Source of the DNA: Saturnia japonica
Taxonomy: Eukaryota; Arthropoda; Insecta; Lepidoptera; Saturniidae
DNA: 64,000 bases
Assembly (NCBI GenBank): GCA_033032175.1
Contig: CM065307.1
Coordinates: 3,968,001-4,032,000, forward strand
Direction of reading: 5' to 3'
The notes under the pieces were generated by a model. The model ran no database searches. It was given only the letters and a program-made list of their open reading frames with translations, and was not told the origin of the DNA. The translations under genes and the position numbers were made by a program. Position 1 is the first letter of the stretch. The number at the start of each line of letters is the position of its first letter. Positions 1-11,678 of the stretch are shown piece after piece.

Positions 1-211
1 AGAGAAAATCAGATAGGAAGATAAGTCAATTGCGTACATTCGAAAAAAAACGATACAAGCTATTGTTAACAGTAGTTTACATATTATGTATTTTGTGCAC
101 ATTTTATTTTGGTTTATTTTGTTCTTTAATTGTTTAAATTGTACTTATCACCAGACCATAGTACTGTCACTTTACAGTGATACTATATTTAAAAGAAGAA
201 CCCCAACTCAC
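1..211. other. PWP1 intron, left edge of window
   Basis: Intron sequence following the GTGAGT donor at 211 (minus strand). AT-rich; no exon or repeat recognised. Open frames here look like chance. Confidence 0.5.
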
Positions 212-3200
212 GTAAAATTCCTATTCCAAGATAAGTCAAGCACCGCATCCTTGTGTCCGACTCTTTTCGTTTTCTTCTTTTTATTCGGTTTCTTGCCCAA
301 TTTGAACGGCTGGTTCGAGGCAGTTCTCTATATCTAAATCCCACACTTGAATCACCGGATCCATACCACCGAGGGCGCACAAATTCCCTGAGAATTAAAA
401 AAGTATAAAATATATAACTATAGCAGAAATAAAAAAACTAATCTATAAAAATAATTAAAAAAAATGCTGTTTGTTGGTAAGCCCATCACTTGAGAACTGG
501 ATTGACCGATTTGGTTAATAGCTATTTTTAAATGTCATTAATAGTATGGATAAGGTTTTTAGGGTAAAGCAAAAGTTGTGAAAAGTTACCCGAAAAATTA
601 GGAAATTTTTAGAAAAACTGAAATCGCTTTTTTGAAATTATTGCATGAATTAATACTTTAATGCACTTTTAGATTGTAAACTGGCGAGCTTAATGCTATA
701 AAGCATTTTCATCAAACTAACCAGCGGTAAAGTGGAACATATTATTATTATCAGTCAAATAGCACAAAAAGACACAAATTTTGTGTAATGGCATATTTGA
801 GGTCAGTGAGAAAATTATCTATGTTAAATATGGAGAAGAAATTATATATACATACAGAACTACATATTTATAAATATAGGACAGATTAGATACAGACAGA
901 CATTCCTTCCATCAACTAACAGGAGATAATTGTAATTTAGTTCTATTATTATCTACGATTGATTTTGGTAGTTGTAATCATGAAATAAAAGAAAACAATG
1001 TTTTGTGCTTGTGTGAACCACAAGGACTAGATATTAATAAATTACTTACCAGGATTTGGATCTGATGGATCATGACTTAGCCATTCTATGCAGAGTGGAA
1101 ACCACGGCAGAATAATATCATGATGGACGTAAAATGAACCTTCTTCTTTATTAAAAACTGCAAAAATAAATTAATGAATATAAATTATGTGGTGTAATAA
1201 TCTGTTCAGCGTCTCCTTTTCTCTTACAAAGTTATAAATGGGTGTAAATGAAATAAACAATATCCACAAAAATACTATGTGCAAGAGCAACCAAGTGTGG
1301 TTCCAGAGTAACTCTAGACTACTTGGCAAATCTATTGCACATATTTTTTAAAATGCATTTTATAGGTTTAGCATTAGACCACAAAATCGCCTGATGGTTA
1401 GTGAAGATGTGGGTTAAGAAAATAAGATACTCATCATAGAGGATTTGGCTCCCAAGTGCAGTTGCTGGAAGACACCAATAGATTGACGACCGATTTTCAA
1501 CTTGAGGGTGGTAGCTATAGTCGTACAAATTCGTGCTCGACCGTCCTATGTCATAGATGTTGGCGGGGACGAGGTAGCACGCCACTACACTAGACACTAA
1601 AGTAAACAGTAAGTTACCTACATATTGTTCTTAAAATAATTACCGCTCGGTATTTAAACACGCACTAGGGTTGCCCTCTGACTGTGTTTGACGTATTGGA
1701 TAACGTCATATTAAATTGTCATGAATTAACTTTTCACCAAAATATATTACTCCTAATTTTGTAAGTTTTTATATAAATTGTTTCTATTTGTGATTTATTT
1801 CTAGTTTCAAAGCGATTGTGAGTTAGTAAGAAGAGAATGCACATTTTTTGCTTAAAGTTTAATAAATCAAAAACGGTGCTAAATTTTAGGAAGTAGGAAA
1901 TATAATAATACTTCGTCATTCGTTATAATTTGAACTCGTAACTATTGTGTACCTAGATTTCGTTTCGGCCGTTTCTATGAAGACGTAATACTGTTTACTT
2001 TAGTGTACTGTGACTTGCACGCCTTCGTCACGCAACTGCACGCGCTTCCTCTCTCAGTTATATTATCCGCTCCCGTTATCGTCAGTAGTACCTCGCCTCC
2101 GCCACCATGAACGGAAACATAGGACGGTCGCGCACGAACTTGTACGACTATAGCCAGATGAGTATTAGAACGAGCCCTACAGCCATTTTCTTAATGTTCC
2201 GGACACATTCCACCAAAACGTGATGCATTTAATCAATAGTTACTTATTAGTTTAGTCGATATTTAATCAACACTACTTCAGTGACTCGCTATAGGTTTGC
2301 TGTGTTACAGAATGAACCAATTTATATCTAGCTGCCAAAAGGATTGAAGGCCGGTACAACAGCAGCGATCGGCAATATAATAATTATCTCTCAGTGGTCA
2401 CCGCTGTTTTTGCATTGTACTGTACTTTGCGATCAGGCACAGTGCAGTCACTTTGCCGTGATACTAAGGAATAACATTAAAACTAAAAAGGTTTAAAAGA
2501 TAATTTTTAATACAACAGAAAACCAAATTCAATGAGTTTGAGGAGTTCCCTGGTGTATCTTCGAAGTCTTAAAGTCCAATGCCAATGAAATTAATATGAG
2601 ACCACACATGAGGTATTCCCTTTCCAACGGAATAAGAATCATCTAAATCGGTTCATAAACAAACAAGTTATGGCTGAACATCTATGAAAAAACTTTCGAA
2701 TTGCGTACCTCCGCCTTATTTGAAGACTGTTAAAATATAATTAACTCATGTCTGTCTCATCAAGCCTTAATTTATTCATATCATTATATTTTTTAGTTTA
2801 CTACTTTTAACTTACTGTACACTTCTAATATACTGGCGTCGCTTTCCACATGACCGACGAGCAGAAGATTGTCATCGGGTTTTATGATATCATCCTCTTC
2901 ATCACTGTCTGCTCCTTCGGTCTGTAACAAGACAACTGTTTCATTTCTTTGAGAGCAACAATAATTTCACTTAAAAGAACTGACATAAACACTCGGTAAG
3001 GTGTCGCCTCCACGAACGATTGTATCTTTACGGGTCCGTCCCGCTATCGTCGGATCAACTCTACGAGACGAATATTCTACCGCTCGCGTATTGCCGCGAA
3101 TCGTAACGACTCGCCGCGTGATCGTGTCAATGTAACTCGTCGCACGCTTCGATAGTATCACCGTGTGGAAAGACGTTAGTAGAGTTGTTATAAAGACGCA

Positions 3201-6200
3201 GGACTATAGGGATAGGGTCGCCCCCTATTACATGAGACCTAAAACATACCCGGCGAACTGTAGGTGTACACCTCTGCCTAACACTTCGGGGATATACAGG
3301 CGTGATGGTATGTTATGTTACTTCATATTTAGGAATAGTGCACTTAGCTTGCGACGCAAAATTCATCATAGGCGGGGAGTGCCGGCCAACCGACTACGAC
3401 CGGTTTTGCTGACAAGAATTTCTTAGATCGCTCGTAATTTTGAATTCGTGATATCTTCTACGGTAATTATTTAAATGGAAAACTGTTCTATCTACATCTA
3501 CTTAAATGCCCAAGTTAATTAACAAACTTATCTGAAAAAAATTATTAATATTGACTTGGAGAAAATAACTTCACAAATAACGTAATATTTTAATTATCAT
3601 GTTAAAGATAAAAATGGTGACTGTAAGTCAACCTTACGAGATAGACATGCCGTCGCGCCATTTTCTCTAGGCTTATTGAAGAACTACAATTCTTTAGAAC
3701 ATTACGATGTATCTCGTAAAGCTTAGTCGGCGTAAGCGATGTAAGCGACCGAAAACCATTTTTTGACGATTTGATTACAAATCATTGAATTTTCTCTACT
3801 ATACAAAAACTTAATTGGAATGTATTGTAAACCTTCAGTAAATAAAACCGAATTTTTTATATTTCATACGAGTACGAATCGGATTGAACAGTTCAGTGTG
3901 AGATTTGCCTTCCGAGTTGAGTGATTATACGGTATTTTCTCAAAATTATATTTAAAAAATCTTATTAAACTGGACCTGCTGATAATATTAAGTTCATTAA
4001 ACTGTATATTTATAGAATTTAATGAAAATGAAATACGTAATGTGGTTTAAATACGGAGAATGAGTATTTAAAAGTATCACAATTTAGAATGAGAAAAACA
4101 ACAAAATGTATTAGATGCTCTAAAAGTGTTTCTGCTCGCTTTTTGACCAAACATCTTTTTTCGTTTTAATTTTATAAATTATTATCTTACAAATGCAGAA
4201 ATAATTAAAACACCTTCACGCACTGCACTCATTGTAGGGACTGGCATAAAAACTCGAAATACAATTTTTGCTTTCCAATTCTGTTTAGACAAGGCGATGA
4301 TGTTTCAATGGCGAGGCAATTCTCGTCCACGTGGAAGGGCAATAATCGCGAATGTTTAAATGAAGAAACTTTTTTATGTCCTTTTGATAATCGTATATTC
4401 GAGTCGAGAAACTCTCTCCATCTAAATGGGCCTTTAGCTATTTATAGGCCGAATTGTTTCACCACCACCGTTTAATTGTATTCACCTTAATTCTTTTTCT
4501 AAAATAAAAGTAACCAAGTTACTCCTTGTAACATCAGTTATCTACCAGTGAAAGCCTCTCAAAATCGGTCCAACGGTTTCGGAGATTACCCGGAACAAAC
4601 AGACAGATAACAATTTTAAAAATTGGTGTTTTGTTATTGGTACTGTCTATACTTTAATGTGCATTTAGTGAAAAGCTATTAATTTGATATACAAATATAA
4701 ACTTCAATTTTATGAAATGTATAGACAAATCCAAGATGGCCAGAATATTATTTTCAGAGGTTTTTACTCAAAACTTAATTTTCATCAATTTTCTTTTTGA
4801 AGGTCACTTTTTTCTCGACCATATAAGCTCAGCTTCAAAATCGTGTGAAAAGGCAAGCATCATATTTTTATCACTCAACTCCATTATTTTGCTGGTCACA
4901 TCTGTGTGTCAGATCTTGTACCGAGCTACATGACGATAGAAGCAGCATATTCTGTGAAGCAGGTGTGGCCCCAGCATTAGGTATATTTGAATTTAAAATA
5001 AAACATTATTCTAACTATAAAGTCCAGTGAAATTTGTATTTATACTTACCCTGATCTGAACATTTTCACTTAGATCTCCCAAGTTTGGTAATGTAGCAAC
5101 TGAACCAATCCCTATTGGGTTTGAATCTGAAATTAAATTCATATTAATAAGTTTCCTTTTCATTATACCACATAAAAGATATTAAAACTAAACTTCTAAT
5201 ATATTTTCTGCCCTATAATATTCAATTTACTTGACTAGTACTAATTAATCAAGTGAAATACGACCAATATGTTAATTATTATATTGTATGATTTTGAAAC
5301 ATTACGAGCAGCCTGCATGGTGAAAGAATTAACTAGAAACATTGAATATGTATTCATAGGTAGGAAAAGACCAAAGCAAAGAACAAAGCTTATAGCTTCG
5401 GTTGTGTAATCTAACCAACAATGTTCTAAAAACAGAAAAATTCCCCTTCTAAATAATGACGTAAAGTTCGATGCGTTTCTAGTTATTTCGACCATCCTTT
5501 TATTTTAGTATGTAAGCGACCCGTGTTCCGAAAAAGGACAGTTCTGTTTTGGACAACCAAGTGAAAATAACAAGTGATAAAAAGGAAGACATCTGCAAAA
5601 GAACCATAGAAAGATATATATACTGTAAATTGACAACAGTATGATGAGTTTGTTTAAATTTTATTTTGATTATTTACGTAAAATCTAAGGTATTTTCACT
5701 ATCCACAGGTAAAACAATATTATCACTACCAATAGAGGGATATAAAGATCCGAGAGAAAGCATTTTAACCAGCAAATGGACACCCATCACACTAATCAAA
5801 AATAGATAAATGTATGTAATATGTGATTACTTGCATCTTCTTCATCATATTTTTCGAAATCAAATTCATCATTAGGATCTGCAGGCGGGACTCTTGGTGC
5901 ACTTGCACTAGCTCCTTCTTCATCACTGACATCATCACCTGCCTCAGTTAGGCTGCAAAAAGTATTATATATTTGTATATTATTTTGTTTACATTTTTCG
6001 ATTATTCAATTAAGTCAATGACTGTTGGTAAACAAAATACTAGAAGCCTATCTATAGTGGTACCTGATAATACAGGAGATGGCCTCAGGTCGTATTCGGT
6101 AGTAAAGATTTAGATGTCAATATTTGACCAGATCATAAGACTTAGATGATACTATCACAAGAACAGCAGGATATTTTTAGACAAGTCCAACACTAGCAAA

Positions 6201-9200
6201 ATGTAAATGAGGCATATATTTCACAGATTAGTTAGACTCAGTTATCCAGATAAGATTTTTTCAGATTAGCATAGTTACATAACTTTAATACTTAACCTTT
6301 TCGATCCTTAACTTTACTTTAACTTAACTTAACTTTATATTTTTACTGCTTAACTTTGATTTCTGCTACATAAGTTAAACAACAGTGTGTTCTAGCTACC
6401 ATTACTCTTTTTTGATTCTTACTATCCTTTTTTTTTTTTTAACGTGGAGAAACCCATCATTACACCCGCCCGGGGGGACGAGTGGTTATGTGAGACTCCT
6501 ACTCACTAAAACTCCACGGTGTACCATCCGCCGCCATACTGGGGCGACGCGGGCACTGCGCTGGCATACAGCCGCGCCGCCCCGGCCTAAGTAGGAGATG
6601 GCTCAGTACACCCTAGCCGTCTTCTCCGTCCGCCGAACTTGTGCAATGAGGAGACGGGCCTCCCGACCCGTCTCCTCTGGTTCGGCTAGGGTGGCGGGAG
6701 TTGGCGGATAAACCGCCTCCTCCTGCCACCCGTTCGTCTTTGGCGGAGAGGGCCGCTCAGGGGATCCCCCTCACGAACCCTCTCCACGGCCTCCTTCTGC
6801 GAGATGACGTCCTCGCAAAAGGAGGCCATCGCCGTCCATGCCCTCTCGCTGCCGAGCATGGCTCTCACCACACTCGGCAGCGAGAGATCTTCACCAATAA
6901 CTGCGGCCAGAGTGCGACGCTGCTCCCCCCAGGCCGCACACTCACCAACAGTGTGCTGCGCCGTATCCTCCGCAGCCCTGCACTCATGGCACGCAGTGGA
7001 GGGATCCCTCCTGGCTATTTTGTGCAGGTACCATCCGAAGCATCCATGTCCGGACAGTACCTGCACAAGCCTAAACGTCAGGGAGCCCTGCTCCCTGCTA
7101 CACCACTGCAGGAGGACCGGGCGGACGACGTCTATGTTATAACGTCCTAAGCGCGTGTCCGCCAGGTCCTCCTCCCACCTCCTCAATACGTCCTCGCGGA
7201 CTTCCCGCCTAACCATTGCAACTTCTTCGGGAGCCGGAGGCTCTCCTGACTCTCTCCTCGCCGCCGTGAATCTGTACACGGCGGCGAGCACCTCCGCCTC
7301 CAACTCCCACGGCGGAGAGCCGGCGAGCACACAGGCCGCCCCCGTGGACACCGACCGGTATCCGCGAACGACTCTCAGCGCCACGACACGCTGCGCAGCA
7401 CGCAGCACGCGTCTGTTTGTGGCGCTGAGAGCATCCACCCAGATCGGTGCCCCGTAGACGGCCATGTTCCGCACAACCCCCCCAAATAGTTGGCGACAAC
7501 TCGCGCCCGGTCCTCCCGAGTTCGAGAGGAGCCGACCGAGAGCTGCCACCGCTCCCACAATGCGCGGTCCGAGCCCCTTAAAATGGGACTCGAACCGCCA
7601 TCTCCCGTCCAGGACAAGGCCCAGATACTTCATCTGGGCCCCGACCCGGACCCTTACTTCTTCTACGTAGATGTGGCCCATGAAAAAGTAGGGCCTTGGT
7701 TTTCTTCGCCGCCACCCTAAGGCCCAACGCTTTGATGCGCCTGACCACGAGGGCCGTACCATCTGTGGCCAGGAGCGCCACCTCGGCATAACTGAGTGCT
7801 CCGGGAGTGCTACGCGAAGCACCCAGTCGTAGCCCATGTTCCACAGGAGCGGTCCCAACACCGACCCCCGTGGAACACAACACCCAACGTGGCGCCGGGC
7901 CACAATCCTCCGGCCGTCCGCGAAGACGACCTCTCTCTCTTGGAGGTAGTCCTCCAACAACCGCCGCAGGTACGAAGGTACCCCGAAAAACCGGAGTGCC
8001 TCCCGAATGACATTATGCGGCCGACTGTTGAAGGCGTTGGCGATGTCAATCGACACCCCAACAACCTACCTCCCTCCCGGGTCGCCTCCGCGGACCACGT
8101 CTTCAGGGTGGAGAGGGCGTCCAAAGTGGAGCGCCCTCTCCGGAAGCCGAACTGCCAGTCAGAGAGGACTGGCCCCACCTTCTCCATGTGCCGGATGACA
8201 CGGGAGGCTATTATTCTTTCCAACATCTTTCCCGTGTCATCCAGCAACACCAGGGGCCGGTATGAGGACGGGCAGTCCGGAGGGCGACCCTCCTTCGCCA
8301 GCAGGCAGAGTCGCCCCACCTTCCAGAACTTCGGGAACCGTCCGGCCAGCAAACAGCGGTCGAACAGCTCCCGAAGCTCTCCGCCAATGTGGCCTAGCGC
8401 CACTCCTAATACTTGGCCCGGAACTCCGGCCAGGCCAGGTGCCCTCCGCTTCTTGCGGAGGCGCTGCACCACCCGCCCCATCTCATCATCGGTGACAGTA
8501 TGGGGCAGTGCTAGCTCCTCCACAGTGAGGCCCCCATGATTCTTACTAACCTAACCTAACCAATTTTATCACCACAATGGAAAAATGAAAATATCTCACT
8601 CAAAACAAAAAATGGCATAAAATGTTAAAGTTTGAATGGTAAATTTGACGCAAACAACACAATAATCATTAAAAAAGTAACAAAATAATATATAGAAAAA
8701 ATTACGATATTCGCAAATTTTTGCCTATCTTTAAAAAGTGAACTTATGACAACTGCTTAGAATGGTCAAATATTTATATTTAGCTTAATTAAAGAGTAAT
8801 GTATTAGGAGTATGAACTTGACGGTATCAATCCTAAAGTTGAGCCTAAGTAGATATGGGTAAATTTGTGCTATGCCACACAATTGCGCCAACTCAGTTCA
8901 CTGTCCCAGGTGTGTTAATAACACACTTATTCTAAATGTGATGGAGCATAGAGCACGTTAGTGCAGCGAGGCGGCCATGGCACAACGCAACACCTTGATC
9001 AGCCGACTCATACATTCCTCCAACTGGCTTGCCTTGTGTACAATTTTGTTGTGCCCGCATGTAAGCTGTGCTTGAGTTATTGAGTTGGCTCATGGAATTT
9101 TGCTGAGTTAAAATGTGTAAGCCTAAGATTAACATAAGTTTGCAATATACTCATAGCTCACAATTGGTTGCCTTTCTTTAGCTAAAATAATTAATTAAGA

Positions 9201-10372
9201 GGTCGCCATTTAAAACTCCCTTTTGATTTTTTTTAATGCACCAGTACCTATATATACCCTATATTTACAAAATAAAATATATTATATTACCGTAAATCAT
9301 TAGCTGTTTGCTTAATAATTTTTTCCAATTCTCTGTCAGTCAGTTCTATCTAAAACAAAAAAGTTAATTTAAATTTTTTACAACTAACACAAATATAATT
9401 TAACATCTATGTTAGAAGAGTTGATAGATAGAGCCTGTACATCTAGGTTCGTTTGTAATTTAAAGTATGGTTTTTAACAGCATTTTATATTACATGTAAT
9501 AATCAGTAAGAAAGAAATGTTAGAAATTTTATGAACAAAATTAAATGAATTGCTTATTGAAAATTTTTTTTTTTAATAATAAAAATAAGTTAGTGTTCGT
9601 TAAATTAATAAGCAATACCTATCATATTTATCATAGGGATATGAACAATTTTTTTTTCCCATATACTTCATTTGACTTCACCTGTAGATTACATGCACTC
9701 AAGTTGAGACTCCAAATATTTTTTACAGTCAGATCACTTTATAATTAGGTTACATATAAAATTTCACATTGTGGAATGAATAGTTTTTGAGAAATTACAA
9801 TTTTAATTGGATCACATTTTTTGTAAATCTCACAATACAAATGTCAATTCTAAATAGTTGTCATAAAGTTCGCTTTTGAAAGATATGTAACTTTCGAAAA
9901 TCGTAATATTTTGGTAGTTTTTGAACGATTAATGTGTTATTTAGTATATACTAGATTTTATGCCATTTTGTATTTTGAGTGAATTATTTTCCATTTTTCC
10001 GTAGTGATGATAAAAATATTTAGGTTAAGTTAGAACTATAATCGTAAGCCAGAAACAAGTAATTATCTATTAAAATATTATACAAGTCCTAGACAGACAT
10101 AACCTCAAAAATGAATCAAATTGATTTCTTAAAAACTATTCGCTTCCATACTTTTTCTTCACAGAGGATTACCTCTTTCCTTCCCCCATACCTTCACATC
10201 AGCAAATTCAGCGGTACGTAATCTAAAGCCCAATCTTAAAAAGAACTAGGAAATTTAATATCAACTGCTTAAAATTAAAATATCACACCTTTTCAGGGAC
10301 TGCCTTAGCTACTCCACGACGCACAAAGTGCATACATGACACTAAGCTAACAGTAGGAGTATTTTCTTCCAT
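212..10372 (-). CDS. PWP1: PWP1 (periodic tryptophan protein 1), 5' part, partial at window edge
   Basis: WD40 protein; in other animals PWP1 is a nucleolar/chromatin factor in rRNA transcription and ribosome biogenesis. Exons on the minus strand: 10372-10289 (start MEENTP..., 28 codons), 9349-9291, 5952-5831, 5126-5050, 2921-2816, 1157-1050, 387-212; all have AG/GT borders and the phases agree through the sixth exon. Matches to the family, in order: the N-terminal RRGVAK motif, an acidic stretch ending [25 protein letters not shown], then WD-repeat text [15 protein letters not shown] and [12 protein letters not shown]. The rest of the WD40 propeller lies left of position 1. In the last exon the frame breaks at about 325-329: the frame before reads ...VQIG then a stop, while the Lys-rich KKPNKKKK stretch and the WD repeat continue one base later, as expected if one G of GGG is extra. 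Introns hold an R1-group LINE and other repeats. Identity is strong; whether the allele is functional is open. Confidence 0.87.
1515..2156. repeat. Inverted-repeat pair in a PWP1 intron
   Basis: The arm at about 1515-1606 (ctatagtcgtacaa...cgaccgtcctatgt...taaagtaaacagta) recurs in reverse complement at about 1985-2156, with a longer middle in the right arm. The arms share two separated blocks, one beside the loop and one at the outer edge, with an indel between them. The loop (about 1607-1984) is AT-rich with no coding signal. It could be two copies of a short interspersed element in opposite orientation, or a fold-back element. Confidence 0.55.
2514..2705 (+). repeat. Dispersed repeat family X, copy 1
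   Basis: Begins near 'aaaccaaattcaatgag', continues 'ttccctggtgtatcttcgaag' and 'ccaatgccaatgaaatta', and ends near 'gttatggctgaacatctatg'. The same text recurs at 34676-34853 (minus), 41379-41575 (plus) and in the two copies of the TMBIM4 tandem duplication (56094-56375, 58870-59152). No protein is encoded; it looks like part of an untranslated region of a LINE or a non-autonomous element. Confidence 0.7.
3190..3320 (+). repeat. Short retroposon-tail-like fragment
   Basis: Contains 'gtacacctctgcc...cttcgggga...acaggcgtgatg', a motif common at the 3' ends of lepidopteran short retroposons. A second example lies at 12370-12515. No intact element boundaries or target duplication seen. Confidence 0.4.
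4432..4745 (+). repeat. Fragment of the 575-bp TIR element family Y
   Basis: Matches the right part of the element at 54360-54934: 'ttctttttctaaaataaaa', 'ctaccagtgaaag', 'cggagattacccggaacaaac', then the end sequence 'cttcaattttat'. The left part is absent or too diverged. Confidence 0.6.
6413..8548 (-). mobile_element. 5'-truncated R1-group non-LTR retrotransposon with 12-bp target duplication
   Basis: The element occupies 6425-8536 in minus orientation: the T run at about 6428-6440 is its poly(A) tail, followed by a short 3' UTR. TGATTCTTACTA occurs directly at both edges (6413-6424 and 8537-8548), a target-site duplication that defines the ends. Only the RT and C-terminal part of ORF2 remain, so it is truncated at the 5' end as is usual for target-primed reverse transcription. 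It lies in the PWP1 intron between exons 2 and 3, on the same strand as the host gene. It is inserted into one arm of an older inverted-repeat element. Confidence 0.88.
6686..8523 (-). pseudogene. R1-group reverse transcriptase, frameshifted remnant
   Basis: Three frames are needed to follow the protein. 8523 to about 8050 carries RT text ([32 protein letters not shown]). About 8056-7790 continues with [10 protein letters not shown] and [12 protein letters not shown]. About 7883-7690 gives [13 protein letters not shown]. The first frame resumes near 7690 and runs to the stop at 6686 through a C-terminal CHEC...H...C knuckle and [13 protein letters not shown]. The catalytic YADD box is not intact; the best reading at that place is SYAEVALL. 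The element therefore cannot supply its own RT. The [10 protein letters not shown] box and the C-terminal knuckle fit the R1 clade; a Jockey-group assignment is less likely. Confidence 0.8.
8549..10035. mobile_element. Old element with long imperfect terminal inverted repeats
   Basis: Sequence at 8549-8780 recurs in reverse complement at about 9860-10035. Matching blocks include 'aaaatggcataaaat', 'gtgatgataaaa'/'ttttatcaccac', 'aacacaataatcattaa' and 'gaacttatgacaactgctta'. Arms are roughly 200 bp with many substitutions. The interior has no coding signal and contains a MITE (8882-9093). The left arm probably continued into 6400-6424 before the R1-group LINE entered it, so the original left terminus is uncertain. 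Confidence 0.65.
8882..9093 (-). mobile_element. MITE, copy 1 (diverged)
   Basis: Short non-coding element with inverted ends 'aattgcgccaactcag' and 'attgagttggctcat'. Its body matches the copy at 33041-33290 in reverse orientation, including 'agtgaactgagttgg', 'caactcaataactcaa' and 'aataagtgtgttat'. It is nested in the long-TIR element at 8549-10035. Confidence 0.65.
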
Positions 10373-11678
10373 TTCGTGTTACCTATAAAATTTGTTTCCT
10401 TGTTTTTTTATGTACAAACAAATATCAAGTAAGTAAAACGTGCCACTCACAGACTCACATGGTCTATGGACTCACAGTCCACAGACTGAGACTACCTTTA
10501 CTCCTAACACCCAGAGATAAATAACAATTCTAACACCTACTACCATAGACCAATACCTACTACCTTTACTCCAGAGATAATTAACAATTCTTTACTCTAT
10601 GCAAACGGCCAACAATGTTGGCAGTGTTGCCAAGTCAAGGAAACAAGAATTAGCGAACCATTTTTATGAAGTTGCCAGAATGTTAAAATTTCGTACCATA
10701 AAAAGTAGCTTAAAGTAGCCAAAAATTTGGCTTGAAAACAAACAAGTTCATAATTTAAAAACGTTTTATGTATTGATTAAACATTGATTCAACTTATCAC
10801 TCATTAGACGTTGATGGTTCTGGTTTTTTAGAAACAAGGAAAGCAGTTTTTAAATGATTTATTTTTCTTAGTAAACTATTAAGTGCATGCAAATTTATCT
10901 TATTTCTATACTTACTTTTTCTTTACTGTTCTCAGGTTGCTAAATTTTAATAATCTTTCCTTCCTCAGCTTTTGAGATAGAGGAATAGAGCCGTCAAAGG
11001 CAAATCATGAAATGGATTCTCCACTGGTATTGTAGATGTATGAAAACAAGTGATATGATATGGAAATATAAAATATTGTGTATTATTATGAGTCGCTAAA
11101 TTCGTGGCTAAAATATTTAGATAAATTTATTATCTTTAAAACGACAACAATTTACCTACAAATTATTAGGAAATACTCGAAATATCGAAACAATCTCAGG
11201 TATTGAGTATATAAAAAAACTCATCATATGCAGGTTTCTACAAACAATATTACTTGATTTCATACTCAAGTAATTTATACGCAAAAGTAACTAGTTTATG
11301 TACCTAACTACATAAAATTACAAATAAAAACTTAAAATCTAGATTTTGTTTATTATAATAGATGGACAGATTATTGTATAGTTTAAGCTCAGAATACAGA
11401 ACAAACCAGAAGCCGCGTTCAAGAATAATTACATACGCTGCACTGTGTCCAAAAACAATACGTACGTCCCGCACCTGCCCCACTTCCCATACGCATAATG
11501 TTGCTAGCTCGGGAGCGGTTTCCCACTTCTTGGGGTAGTCTTATAATACTAAAGAAAAGATATTTATTAAAAAATATTTATTTATTTACATGGACGACTA
11601 TAAATAGAATACGGCTTCAATAACGTCATTTCGTCATTAACGTCATTTTTTATCTTGCCAGTATACATAGGTTTCTTT
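10373..11678. other. Intergenic region between PWP1 start and the THAP gene 3' end
   Basis: Contains the presumed PWP1 promoter just right of 10372. Around 10494-10600 a short text ('tttactc...cagagataa.taacaattct') is duplicated imperfectly. On the minus strand, AATAAA motifs at 11678-11683 (overlapping the THAP stop) and about 11578-11586 are candidate polyadenylation signals for the THAP gene. Nothing else recognised. Confidence 0.45.

Noticed and set aside
86..337. Open frame on the plus strand at the left edge
   Set aside because: It is antisense to the PWP1 exon at 212-387 and has no family features.
6701..8539. Many overlapping plus-strand open frames
   Set aside because: They are shadows of the GC-rich R1-group RT on the minus strand.
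8546..8563. Telomere-like (CCTAA)n at the LINE edge
   Set aside because: Only two to three units, and the inverted arm at 10020-10035 shows that this is part of the older element.
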